A stretch of 18,054 nt of DNA from Caryophanales bacterium UBA3668 (GTDB taxonomy: Bacteria > Bacillota_I > Bacilli_A > RFN20 > CAG-826). Below the pieces are notes generated by a model, which was not told the DNA's origin, searched no databases, and saw only the letters and a program-made list of their open reading frames with translations. Both the position numbers and the translations under genes were made by a program. Of this stretch, positions 6,457 to 14,255 are shown piece after piece (the stretch's first letter is position 1; each line of letters opens with the position of its first letter). Location: positions 1-18,054 of the forward strand of contig DFJP01000033.1 of NCBI GenBank assembly GCA_002373085.1. Reading direction: 5' to 3'.

Positions 6457-8997
6457 ATGAAGAAAAAATTTTTATTTATGGGTTTTTTGCCTGTTTTCGC
6501 TATGGCTGGATGTATCGCGCTTGGAAGTTTAGAACCATATGTCCACAATATGGAAACTCAAGCTACTGAGGAAGACGATCCTAACCAATACGATTACTGG
6601 CTAAACAGCATTTCTAAGCCAGGCCATCTTTACCTTCACTACAATAGAGGAGCAGAAACAAATTACGACGATTATTGTTTGTGGATTTGGCAATCTTCTC
6701 CTGATGATCTTGAAGGAACCTTATGGGGTTATAGTGCTAACCCTGTTGTTTCAAGCACTTTAACTCTTAAACCAATGTCGACTAATTGGATGACAAAGGC
6801 TGACGTTGGTAAAACAGGTAATGACATCTATTATGACAAATATGGTGCAATTATGGATGTCGACCTCAATAGAAGTGGTCTTATCGGTGGTAAGACCGGT
6901 GATCCAGTGACCTTTGAAGGCATGGAAGAAATCGGATTCTTACTCGTTAAGCAAAACTCTATGGATGGTTCCGCTAACTGGGTCTCTGATGGTGGTAGAG
7001 AAACCTATGTCGACGACATTGCTGTTAGTGAAAACTGGAGAGCAATTGAAGGAGGCAAAACCGTTCACTTATTTGTCTCTAAAGGCGCTTTATCCAATTA
7101 TTCTTACTACGCTGGAGATGGAACTCCTGAAGTTAAGGTCAATCCAATTGACACTGATACAACTGGTAAATACAGTTCTTCAATTGATGCTTCATATCAA
7201 GATGTCTTTAATGTTAGTTCAACTGCTGATGCATTTAAGAAACTTGGTGTTGGATATCAAATCTTTGTTGCCTCATTTAGAGATAGTAACGGAGATGGAA
7301 CTGGTGATATTAGAGGTATCATTCAATCCCTTGATTACTTAAAAGATTTAGGCGTTGATGTCTTATGGCTTACTCCAATCCAAAAATCTGATTCTTATCA
7401 CGGATATGATATTTCTGATTATCTTGCAGTAGATAAGAGATTCGGAACGATTGAAGATTACCGTGAACTTATTTATAAAGCTCACAAAATGGGCATGAAA
7501 GTGATCATGGACTTAGTGCTTAACCACACTTCAAAAGGTAATCCATGGTTTATCAATTCCCAATGGGGTGATAACGGTAATGGCGGTAAGAACGAGTGGA
7601 GAGATATCTATACTTGGAAATACAAAACCGATTTAATCGATAAATACATTAATGGTAGTTACCAAAAGATTACTGTTGAACAAGACGCAACAAGTAAGAA
7701 CCCTTCTTGGTATCGTGATGGTGAATCAAATTATTACTATTACGGTAAGTTCGGCAGTGGTATGCCAGAAATTAACTATCAAAACTCTAAGACACGTCAA
7801 CTTGTCATTAATATGGCAAAATATTGGCTTTCTTTCGGATTAGATGGATATCGTCTTGACGCTGTTAAACACATCTTTATGAGAGATGAATGCTATCAAA
7901 ACGGCGACATCATTATCACTGATACAGGCTCTAAAGAAGCTTACGACGATGAGAAAGGCGAAAGAGTTACAAAAGACTTTGACTATTCATCTAACTTAAC
8001 TAAGAACGTCACATGGTGGAAAGAATTCGCTGATTCATTAAAAGCGGATTATCCAAACTGTTTCTTAGTTGGTGAAAACTTTGATGGATGGGGAAATAGA
8101 ATTGCTCCTTATTATCAAGCACTTGATAGCCAATTCTCATTCTCACTTTACTACCACATTTGTTCACAAATTTACTGTGGTGGTGGATTTGCTTATGGAC
8201 AAGCAAAAGAGACATTTGAACCATTCTCATCTAACGATGATGTACCACTTAAGATTAGTGAAACAGAAACAATGTATGTCCCAGGTGGCAAACGTCCAGA
8301 CTTCATTGATGGTGCATTTACTTCTAACCACGACGTTATGAGAGCAATTAACCAAGTCAATGGTACTGCTGGAAGCAAACCTGGTGATACAGTGGCAATG
8401 AACAATGTTAATGGTGGTGGTGATCAAGTTAACAAGGCTAAAATCCACGCTGCTTTAACAATGCTCAATAGAGGTATTTCTTGGATTTACTATGGTGATG
8501 AACTTGGTATGTCCTCAAATACTGATCAACACATTGCAAAATATGGCAATGAAAACTGCGAAGATATTTGGTATCGTCAACCATTCTTATGGCAAGATCA
8601 AACTGTTAGAGCCAACTACAAGAGTGGTCAATATAAGTTCGAACTTGATAGTTACAATAAGACCCTCAAGTCTATGGAAGAACAAAAGGCTGATCCAAAT
8701 TCAATGTATAACTGGTACAAAGGTTTGAACACTCTCAAACATATGTATCCAGAAGATGCCCGTATCTCCTATATTGATGGAGGTCATGTTATCGGAATTA
8801 GAGTCGATGACAATACTGGCAACTGTAAATTAATTATCTATATCAATACCGGAACAGGCTCAAGCGCTTGGTCGATGAATCCTGATTATCACGCGGGTAA
8901 AGCAATGAATCATACCCCAGTGATGGTCTTAGGTAGCGGTATTACTGACGCTGACATCGGTACCCACCCATGGACCGTTGTCGCATTTGGGGAATAG
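6457..8997 (+). CDS. Surface lipoprotein alpha-amylase (GH13) with N-terminal CBM41-like domain
   Basis: 846 aa. A lipoprotein signal ends in MAGC (Cys19). Residues about 58-208 look like a CBM41 pullulanase-associated starch-binding domain (LYLHYNRG, CLWIW, VHLFVSKG). The GH13 catalytic domain starts near residue 263. A Ca-binding loop DSNGDGTGD lies at 276-284, region I is DLVLNH (Asp352, His357), region II is GYRLDAVKH with nucleophile Asp468, region III is VGEN with acid/base Glu540, and region IV is SNHD with Asp626. All catalytic residues are intact. Region V reads MPEIN (436-440), close to the MPDLN of subfamily GH13_36, so alpha-amylase/neopullulanase-like activity is likely. A C-terminal beta domain follows from about residue 760. 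It acts at the cell surface, cutting starch for import by the downstream ABC transporter. First gene of the operon; its SD is weak. Confidence 0.9.
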   Translation: MKKKFLFMGFLPVFAMAGCIALGSLEPYVHNMETQATEEDDPNQYDYWLNSISKPGHLYLHYNRGAETNYDDYCLWIWQSSPDDLEGTLWGYSANPVVSSTLTLKPMSTNWMTKADVGKTGNDIYYDKYGAIMDVDLNRSGLIGGKTGDPVTFEGMEEIGFLLVKQNSMDGSANWVSDGGRETYVDDIAVSENWRAIEGGKTVHLFVSKGALSNYSYYAGDGTPEVKVNPIDTDTTGKYSSSIDASYQDVFNVSSTADAFKKLGVGYQIFVASFRDSNGDGTGDIRGIIQSLDYLKDLGVDVLWLTPIQKSDSYHGYDISDYLAVDKRFGTIEDYRELIYKAHKMGMKVIMDLVLNHTSKGNPWFINSQWGDNGNGGKNEWRDIYTWKYKTDLIDKYINGSYQKITVEQDATSKNPSWYRDGESNYYYYGKFGSGMPEINYQNSKTRQLVINMAKYWLSFGLDGYRLDAVKHIFMRDECYQNGDIIITDTGSKEAYDDEKGERVTKDFDYSSNLTKNVTWWKEFADSLKADYPNCFLVGENFDGWGNRIAPYYQALDSQFSFSLYYHICSQIYCGGGFAYGQAKETFEPFSSNDDVPLKISETETMYVPGGKRPDFIDGAFTSNHDVMRAINQVNGTAGSKPGDTVAMNNVNGGGDQVNKAKIHAALTMLNRGISWIYYGDELGMSSNTDQHIAKYGNENCEDIWYRQPFLWQDQTVRANYKSGQYKFELDSYNKTLKSMEEQKADPNSMYNWYKGLNTLKHMYPEDARISYIDGGHVIGIRVDDNTGNCKLIIYINTGTGSSAWSMNPDYHAGKAMNHTPVMVLGSGITDADIGTHPWTVVAFGE

Positions 8998-9001
8998 GAG
9001 G
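8995..9001 (+). promoter_or_regulatory. Stop codon embedded in SD (TAGGAGG)
   Basis: The amylase TAG stop (8995-8997) overlaps a full AGGAGG (8996-9001). The ATG at 9011 lies 9 bases away and the ATG at 9005 only 3, which selects 9011 as the start and indicates translational coupling. Confidence 0.8.
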
Positions 9002-9010
9002 TTGATGAAA

Positions 9011-10534
9011 ATGAAAAAGTTTAAGTCACTCTTATTAATGGTTCTCCCAGTATTTGCGATGTCCTTATCTGGATGTGTCAAATATAACGGTAAAGAATCA
9101 TCAAACCCAGTTGATAAAGCAACTATCACCATTTCAAGTGAATCATTATCGATGGAAATTGGTGATAAGACAACATTAAATGCCACAGTTGATAAAACCG
9201 CTGACATTTATTGGGAAGTTGCTAACGACGATATTGTTTCTTTAGATGCACCAACAGGCTTACAAGTCACTGTTAGTGCTTTAGCACAAGGTACAACAAC
9301 TGTTTCCGCGTTCGTTAATTATAACAATAGGAAATATAGTTCTACATGTACTGTAAGTGTCTATCCAAAAGGACACATCGATCCACCTCCAGGACCAGGT
9401 CCAGGACCAGGACCTGATGATCCAAACATTCCTGCTGTTGGCGAAACAGTTACTACTTACTTAGTTATTGGCGCTAATGGTAGATATCAAGGTAATCCTG
9501 GTAGTGACATTGCTGCCTTATTCTTAGAAAACACAGTTGAATTCACTGCTAAAGTTGGCGATCCATTACCAACTAAAACAGATGTTACTTCCACTGTTGA
9601 AGGTTCAGAATTTGTGACATGGCAATGTTACGAAGGTGGAGGAGCATTAAAACAATACACAACTGTTCCTGCTGCTCGAGGCAAAATCTTATATGCTTCA
9701 TTTGGTGGCGGTAATGGTTCGGTTCCTCCAGGACCAGTCATTCCACCTGAAGAAGAAGGAGATATCACCTTCTACTTAGCAGGTATTGGAAACTGGCCAG
9801 GAACCACTAATGTCAACTTTGGTATCAACGATAAATATGTCGCTGCTACTAAAGAGGCATCAGGTAACTATAAAGCAACAATCCACGTTAAAGGTAAGAT
9901 TACTACTCTCCATGCCTTCCTTAATCAAGGTGGTGATGGTGGTAGATACTTCCACCCATATAGTGGTGTCCAAGATAACGATAAGATGTATTCCATCATT
10001 AAGACTGGCACAGTCAATCTTGAACTCGGTGGAACTTACACCATTGCAGTTACTGGCTGGGCATATCATAGCGATGACTGGAATGATGCTTGGTTCAATT
10101 ACACATTCTCTAGTGGTGAACCAGGAACTGTCTCTCCAGCAGAACCACCTGCCGCAGTTGAAACATTCACAATTATTCTTGCAGGTATTGGAGACTGGAC
10201 AGATGCCACTAACGTCCACATTGCAGTTAATGGCAACTTCAAAGACGCTACTAAACAAGCAAACGGACAATATGTTGCGACATTCACGGCAACAACTGTT
10301 GCTTCAGTTAACTGTTACTTGGATCAAGTTAAAACTGATTCAACCAGTTACTTCCATCCATATAACGGTAGCTACGATAAGATGAACTCCACAATTAACA
10401 TGGGTTCAACAACTATTACTGCTGGTAAGACCTATGTCATTACTTATACAGGATGGCATGATGGTGGCCACTGGGAATGGGAAGGTTCAATACAACACGG
10501 TTGGTTTGATTACACATTTGGCCAACAAGCATAA
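9011..10534 (+). CDS. Multidomain surface lipoprotein with tandem duplicated domain, putative glucan-binding
   Basis: 508 aa from the SD-supported ATG at 9011; 9005 and 8978 are in-frame alternatives. The lipobox LSGC (Cys22) is canonical. Residues about 37-119 look like a bacterial Ig-like (BIG2) domain. A Pro-Gly linker (about 125-135) follows. A module at about 145-240 recalls InlB B-repeats (FVTWQCYEGG, then ILYASF). Two homologous domains of about 125 residues then span about 251-375 and 384-508. They share LAGIG(N/D)W, TNV, YFHPY and a C-terminal (N/D)YTF, and are rich in Trp, Tyr and Phe. No catalytic motif is recognised. The position between amylase and pullulanase, the surface anchor and the aromatic content suggest starch binding, similar in role to Sus lipoproteins of Bacteroidetes, but this is an inference. 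The repeat family is not one I can name. Confidence 0.85.
   Translation: MKKFKSLLLMVLPVFAMSLSGCVKYNGKESSNPVDKATITISSESLSMEIGDKTTLNATVDKTADIYWEVANDDIVSLDAPTGLQVTVSALAQGTTTVSAFVNYNNRKYSSTCTVSVYPKGHIDPPPGPGPGPGPDDPNIPAVGETVTTYLVIGANGRYQGNPGSDIAALFLENTVEFTAKVGDPLPTKTDVTSTVEGSEFVTWQCYEGGGALKQYTTVPAARGKILYASFGGGNGSVPPGPVIPPEEEGDITFYLAGIGNWPGTTNVNFGINDKYVAATKEASGNYKATIHVKGKITTLHAFLNQGGDGGRYFHPYSGVQDNDKMYSIIKTGTVNLELGGTYTIAVTGWAYHSDDWNDAWFNYTFSSGEPGTVSPAEPPAAVETFTIILAGIGDWTDATNVHIAVNGNFKDATKQANGQYVATFTATTVASVNCYLDQVKTDSTSYFHPYNGSYDKMNSTINMGSTTITAGKTYVITYTGWHDGGHWEWEGSIQHGWFDYTFGQQA
9761..10531 (+). repeat. Tandem protein-domain duplication within the 508-aa lipoprotein
   Basis: Copy 1 begins near 9761 and copy 2 near 10160, with equivalent residues 134 codons apart (Ala257 and Ala391). 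The DNA starting the LAGIGxW motif is nearly identical in both (GCAGGTATTGGA at 9779 and 10181). Elsewhere the copies have diverged, so the duplication is not recent. Confidence 0.8.
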
Positions 10535-10544
10535 TTTACGTCAA

Positions 10545-10561
10545 TTAGTTTAATAAACTAA
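10545..10561. promoter_or_regulatory. Perfect palindrome just upstream of the pullulanase SD
   Basis: TTAGTTTA (10545-10552), A, TAAACTAA (10554-10561) fills most of the 46-base gap before the pullulanase. No T-tract follows, so termination is unlikely. It could be an operator or an mRNA stem affecting stability or ribosome access, because the SD GAGAGGA (10566-10572) starts 5 bases later. Confidence 0.5.
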
Positions 10562-10580
10562 AGAAGAGAGGATTTAGCTT

Positions 10581-13500
10581 ATGAAGATAATCAAAAAAGC
10601 ATTATTAGCTATGGTTCCTTCTTTCTTAGTGTTTGGAGCGCTTATCGGTATCAAATCTTCACCTAAAGCAAGCGAATATCCTGATGCAGGAGTTGACACT
10701 GCTCTTTATGACGAAGTGACACCGGCGCGATTAGATAGACCAGACATCATCAATGGCCGCTATATTACTAGAGCGCCTGACGATGACGAAGAGGAAGATC
10801 AAACAGTAGTAGTTAATAAAGTCATCCTTCACTACTTTAACGAAAATGGTGGTAACGATGGTAGAGCCTTCTACCTTTGGGTTACCGGTCAAGATGGCGT
10901 TGAATATAACTTAGAAAACGCCAGTGACATCATGACTGTTAATGCAGATCGAACAATGATGACAATTACTCTAGATTTCGTTAATGATGCAAGATTCACA
11001 GCGTTTGCTGGCAAGAGCAAATTATTCTTTATCATCAAATATAAGATGATTAATGAAATGAACCTCAACTGGGGAGGACAATCAGATGATATGCAACTCG
11101 TATATTCTGAATTCCCACCTCAAGAAGGAAGCGATGTCTGTGAAGTTTGGACAATGCCTGCTGCTGGAGGAGGAATCGCTATTCTTGATAGTGAAAACAA
11201 AACCAGAGTGCACGGTGTCGCATTAGCGCAATTTACCGATTGGAAAACTATCAAATGTACATTAACTAAAGAAACTACCACAGTTAACTGGGAATTATAT
11301 GCATTTGATGAAACATATTACAAAATCAAACCAAAGAAACGCGAAGATATCAAACGTTGGTATTTGGTCAAAACTGGTTCAGGAACCGGAAACTCTAATG
11401 GGGAATTTAATATTGTTCTTCCATACGAAGCACATATTAATGTTGTCTATTCATTAGTGTCTCACGATCCAAGTACAGATTCAGATCCTGATATGGCTGC
11501 CTTATCTAAGATTGTTACAGTTAGATTTGATACCTTATATGATTCAGATAAGTTCCATCAATATTATGAAACTGCGAACTTAAATACCGATCTTGGTGTG
11601 ACATATACCGAAACAAAGACAACATTTAAAGTGTGGTCACCTGTTTCTGCAAATTTAACCGTTCTCTTATATGATTCTGATACTCCATCCGAATTTGGTG
11701 GCGATGATAAATATAAAGGTTATCACATGCATTACACTTCTGGTGGAATTTGGTACTTAGAAATCGAAGGAAACCTTAAAGGTAAATACTATAACATCCA
11801 AGTCGATAACACCTTAGGCACTAATGTGACTATGGATCCATACGCAACTTCTGCAGGAGCGTGTGGTGTTCGTGGACTTATCTATGATAAAGCAGAAACT
11901 AATCCTGATGGATGGAACTCTTTACCGCTTAGATGGGATGGTCAGCCAGGTTATGACATTACCACTCCACAAGAATTATCAATTTATGAAGTTCATGTTC
12001 AAGACTTCACGGGTGATTCTTCTTGGGTTAGTAATAACAACAATAAAAATGGTACTTATAACGCGTTCGTAGAAAGTGGAACACATTTACCTGATGAACC
12101 ATTTGTTACAACAGGTTATGACCATATCAAAGAATTGGGTATTGAAGCGGTTCAATTACTTCCAGTCTTTGATCATGATAACGATGAAAGTACAGAAGTC
12201 CTTAAATATAACTGGGGCTATAATCCTCTTAACTATAATGTCGTGGAAGGTGGTTACTCCTCTAATCCACATGATGGTTTAGCAAGAGTGAGAGAATTTA
12301 AAAACCTCGTTCTTCAATTATCAAAAGTAAGAGAAGGACACACTGATGATGTCCATACCCGAGTCATTATGGATGTTGTTTATAACCACGTTAGCTCTGC
12401 TACTGGTAGTAACTTCCATAAACTTATGCCACGTTATTACTTCAGATATGCAGCAATGGATTATTACTATACCGAAGAAGGTACAGGCAAACAAATCCGT
12501 TACCAACAAGCTGGAGAAATGTGGGATGGTTCAGGCTGCCATAATGAAGTCGCATCTGAAAGACCAATGATGAGAAAATTCATCGTTGATTCTCTTAAGA
12601 TGTGGGCAACTGAATATAAGATTAAAGGATTCCGTTTTGACTTAATGGGCTTAATTGACTTTAAGACCATGATTGCCGCTAAAGAAGCCTTATACGAAAT
12701 TGATCCAGATATCTACTTATACGGAGAAGGATGGACCAGTGGCGGATATCATGGCGAAGGTAGTGATCAATGGAAGCAAGCTAACCCAGGTAAGCCAGAT
12801 CCACAAAACTTTGGTGCGATGAGCTGGCAAGTCTATAACGAATGTAATAACTTCAAAACTAATGGCGTTTATCTCGGCGGATTTAATGACGCAGTTAGAA
12901 ACGCGATTAGAGGTGATAATAATGTTAATGGTTATCCAGGCAAAGGATATCTCCAAACTGGAAATGCAAGTTCATACGCTTGGACAATTGCTGCTGGATT
13001 ATGGGGAGTTAATGGTGGAGTTTCTACTGACGGTCAACTCTCAGGATATTATCCAGAACAAACTATTAACTATGCGTCTTGTCACGATAACTGGACAGTT
13101 AGAGATCAACTCTATAACACCTTAACTGATGGCGCTCCTGCTAGCCCAAATCAATTAGTGCATGGTGTTCTTCAAGCACATGCCTTAATCTTTGCGGGTA
13201 ACTCAGCAGCCTTCATGCTTGGTGGAGAAGAGTTATTAAGAACTAAAGAATTAAATGTTAAAGATTTAGATGCTGTCACTGCAGATTCATACGCTGAAAT
13301 GCATGGACACTTCATCTCTCATAACTCATATAACGCTCCTGCTAGTGTCAATACATTCAAATGGGGCAACAAGCTATCAGTTACTATTGATGGTCAAACA
13401 ATTGATACAAATGTTACTGGATATAGCCTTACTCGTTGCTTCTCCTCTTTAATTAGAATGCATAAGACACTTGCAAAGAAACGTGGAGTTAATAATGGCT

Positions 13501-13796
13501 ATAACGCCTTTGTTGGTTCAACAAGTGGTGGCCATAAAGTTGATAACATCGTTTGGGGCGGTGGCGAATGGGGTGCATTTGATAGCACTTCATGCGCTAT
13601 GCAAGTCAACGAAACATTCGTCTACTTATGTACTGGTAATGACCAAACATCTGTCTGGGGTGATTCAAGAATCAGTTCCGGATTATGGGAATATGCTTGG
13701 GATTATGGTGGATACACCATGAACACCGATACCGGCAAGATCGACTTCTGGAGTAAGAATACAATTGTAATCTTCAACTCCAAGGGTAACTGCTAG
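10581..13796 (+). CDS. pulA: Secreted type I pullulanase (GH13_14-like)
   Basis: 1071 aa. It cuts alpha-1,6 branches of pullulan, amylopectin and limit dextrins. The signal peptide (about residues 1-30) lacks a lipobox, unlike the neighbouring surface proteins, with possible cleavage after PKAS. Domains: CBM41-like from about residue 81 (VILHYFNEN); a linking beta domain at about 240-335; CBM48/pullulanase N domain at about 340-440 (TTFKVWSP); then GH13. The pullulanase signature YNWGYNP is at 543-549. Catalytic regions are MDVVYNH, GFRFD (nucleophile Asp687), YGEGW (acid/base Glu716) and SCHDN (Asp836), all intact. SD GAGAGGA is 8 bases from the ATG. It works outside the cell with the amylase to produce linear maltodextrins for the transporter. 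No LPXTG sorting signal is present, so it is either freely secreted or held by an uncleaved signal. Confidence 0.93.
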   Translation: MKIIKKALLAMVPSFLVFGALIGIKSSPKASEYPDAGVDTALYDEVTPARLDRPDIINGRYITRAPDDDEEEDQTVVVNKVILHYFNENGGNDGRAFYLWVTGQDGVEYNLENASDIMTVNADRTMMTITLDFVNDARFTAFAGKSKLFFIIKYKMINEMNLNWGGQSDDMQLVYSEFPPQEGSDVCEVWTMPAAGGGIAILDSENKTRVHGVALAQFTDWKTIKCTLTKETTTVNWELYAFDETYYKIKPKKREDIKRWYLVKTGSGTGNSNGEFNIVLPYEAHINVVYSLVSHDPSTDSDPDMAALSKIVTVRFDTLYDSDKFHQYYETANLNTDLGVTYTETKTTFKVWSPVSANLTVLLYDSDTPSEFGGDDKYKGYHMHYTSGGIWYLEIEGNLKGKYYNIQVDNTLGTNVTMDPYATSAGACGVRGLIYDKAETNPDGWNSLPLRWDGQPGYDITTPQELSIYEVHVQDFTGDSSWVSNNNNKNGTYNAFVESGTHLPDEPFVTTGYDHIKELGIEAVQLLPVFDHDNDESTEVLKYNWGYNPLNYNVVEGGYSSNPHDGLARVREFKNLVLQLSKVREGHTDDVHTRVIMDVVYNHVSSATGSNFHKLMPRYYFRYAAMDYYYTEEGTGKQIRYQQAGEMWDGSGCHNEVASERPMMRKFIVDSLKMWATEYKIKGFRFDLMGLIDFKTMIAAKEALYEIDPDIYLYGEGWTSGGYHGEGSDQWKQANPGKPDPQNFGAMSWQVYNECNNFKTNGVYLGGFNDAVRNAIRGDNNVNGYPGKGYLQTGNASSYAWTIAAGLWGVNGGVSTDGQLSGYYPEQTINYASCHDNWTVRDQLYNTLTDGAPASPNQLVHGVLQAHALIFAGNSAAFMLGGEELLRTKELNVKDLDAVTADSYAEMHGHFISHNSYNAPASVNTFKWGNKLSVTIDGQTIDTNVTGYSLTRCFSSLIRMHKTLAKKRGVNNGYNAFVGSTSGGHKVDNIVWGGGEWGAFDSTSCAMQVNETFVYLCTGNDQTSVWGDSRISSGLWEYAWDYGGYTMNTDTGKIDFWSKNTIVIFNSKGNC

Positions 13797-13800
13797 GAGG
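13794..13800 (+). promoter_or_regulatory. Stop codon embedded in SD (TAGGAGG)
   Basis: The pullulanase TAG (13794-13796) overlaps AGGAGG (13795-13800). Three consecutive ATGs follow at 13803, 13806 and 13809, with spacings of 2, 5 and 8 bases; 13809 fits best. Confidence 0.8.
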
Positions 13801-13808
13801 TAATGATG

Positions 13809-14243
13809 ATGAAAAAGAAATATTTATTACCATTACTTGCATTACCTCTATTAATGGCAAGTTGTAACTCCTCTTTATACACTCCATCCATTGACTATCC
13901 TGGTATTCCAGAACACGTTCCTGGCGGAGGTGGAGGCGGAGGAGGCGGAGGAGGCGGAGACCTCCCTGAAGAATTCAATATGGTTGTTAACTTCTATTTG
14001 AATTTCTCAAATTCCGATACTCCAATTTATACGATGGACTGGTATAGCTTAGTTCCACTAAAGACCTGTCCAGAAGAAGCTGTCCTCACTGATGCGATGG
14101 CTCCAGATGCCTTATATCCACATTTCATTGGATATTCTGAATACCCAAGCGCGCTTGATGAAAGCCTCTTATGGGATTTTGAAAACGATTACAAGCAAAG
14201 CAATATCCTAAACCTCTACGGTATTTGGGTGAGCAATAGCTAG
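13809..14243 (+). CDS. Small poly-glycine-linker lipoprotein of unknown function
   Basis: 144 aa from the third of three adjacent ATGs, chosen by SD spacing; 13803 adds two residues. The lipobox MASC places the lipid on Cys19. A short Pro/Tyr-rich stretch leads into a run of 12 glycines (residues 39-50), an apparent flexible spacer. The C-terminal part (about 55-144) ends with FIGYSEY, a Trp-Asp-Phe segment and LYGIWV, recalling InlB-type B-repeats (Flg_new) and the middle module of the 508-aa lipoprotein. No enzyme motif is seen. Sitting between pullulanase and the maltodextrin-binding protein, it may be a surface-displayed binding or scaffold piece of the starch system; this is an inference. 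I do not recognise an established family for the whole protein. Confidence 0.8.
   Translation: MKKKYLLPLLALPLLMASCNSSLYTPSIDYPGIPEHVPGGGGGGGGGGGGDLPEEFNMVVNFYLNFSNSDTPIYTMDWYSLVPLKTCPEEAVLTDAMAPDALYPHFIGYSEYPSALDESLLWDFENDYKQSNILNLYGIWVSNS
13923..13958 (+). repeat. Poly-Gly GGN codon run
   Basis: Twelve consecutive glycine codons (mix of GGA, GGC and one GGT) make a GC-rich low-complexity tract inside an AT-rich gene. Whole-codon slippage here could change spacer length without a frameshift. Confidence 0.85.
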
Positions 14244-14255
14244 AAAGGAGAATTT

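Noticed and set aside
8978..9010. Upstream start of the 508-aa lipoprotein at 8978 or 9005
   Set aside because: 8978 lies inside the amylase without an SD and would put extra residues before the signal; 9005 is only 3 bases from AGGAGG. 9011 has 9-base spacing and starts MKKFKSLL.
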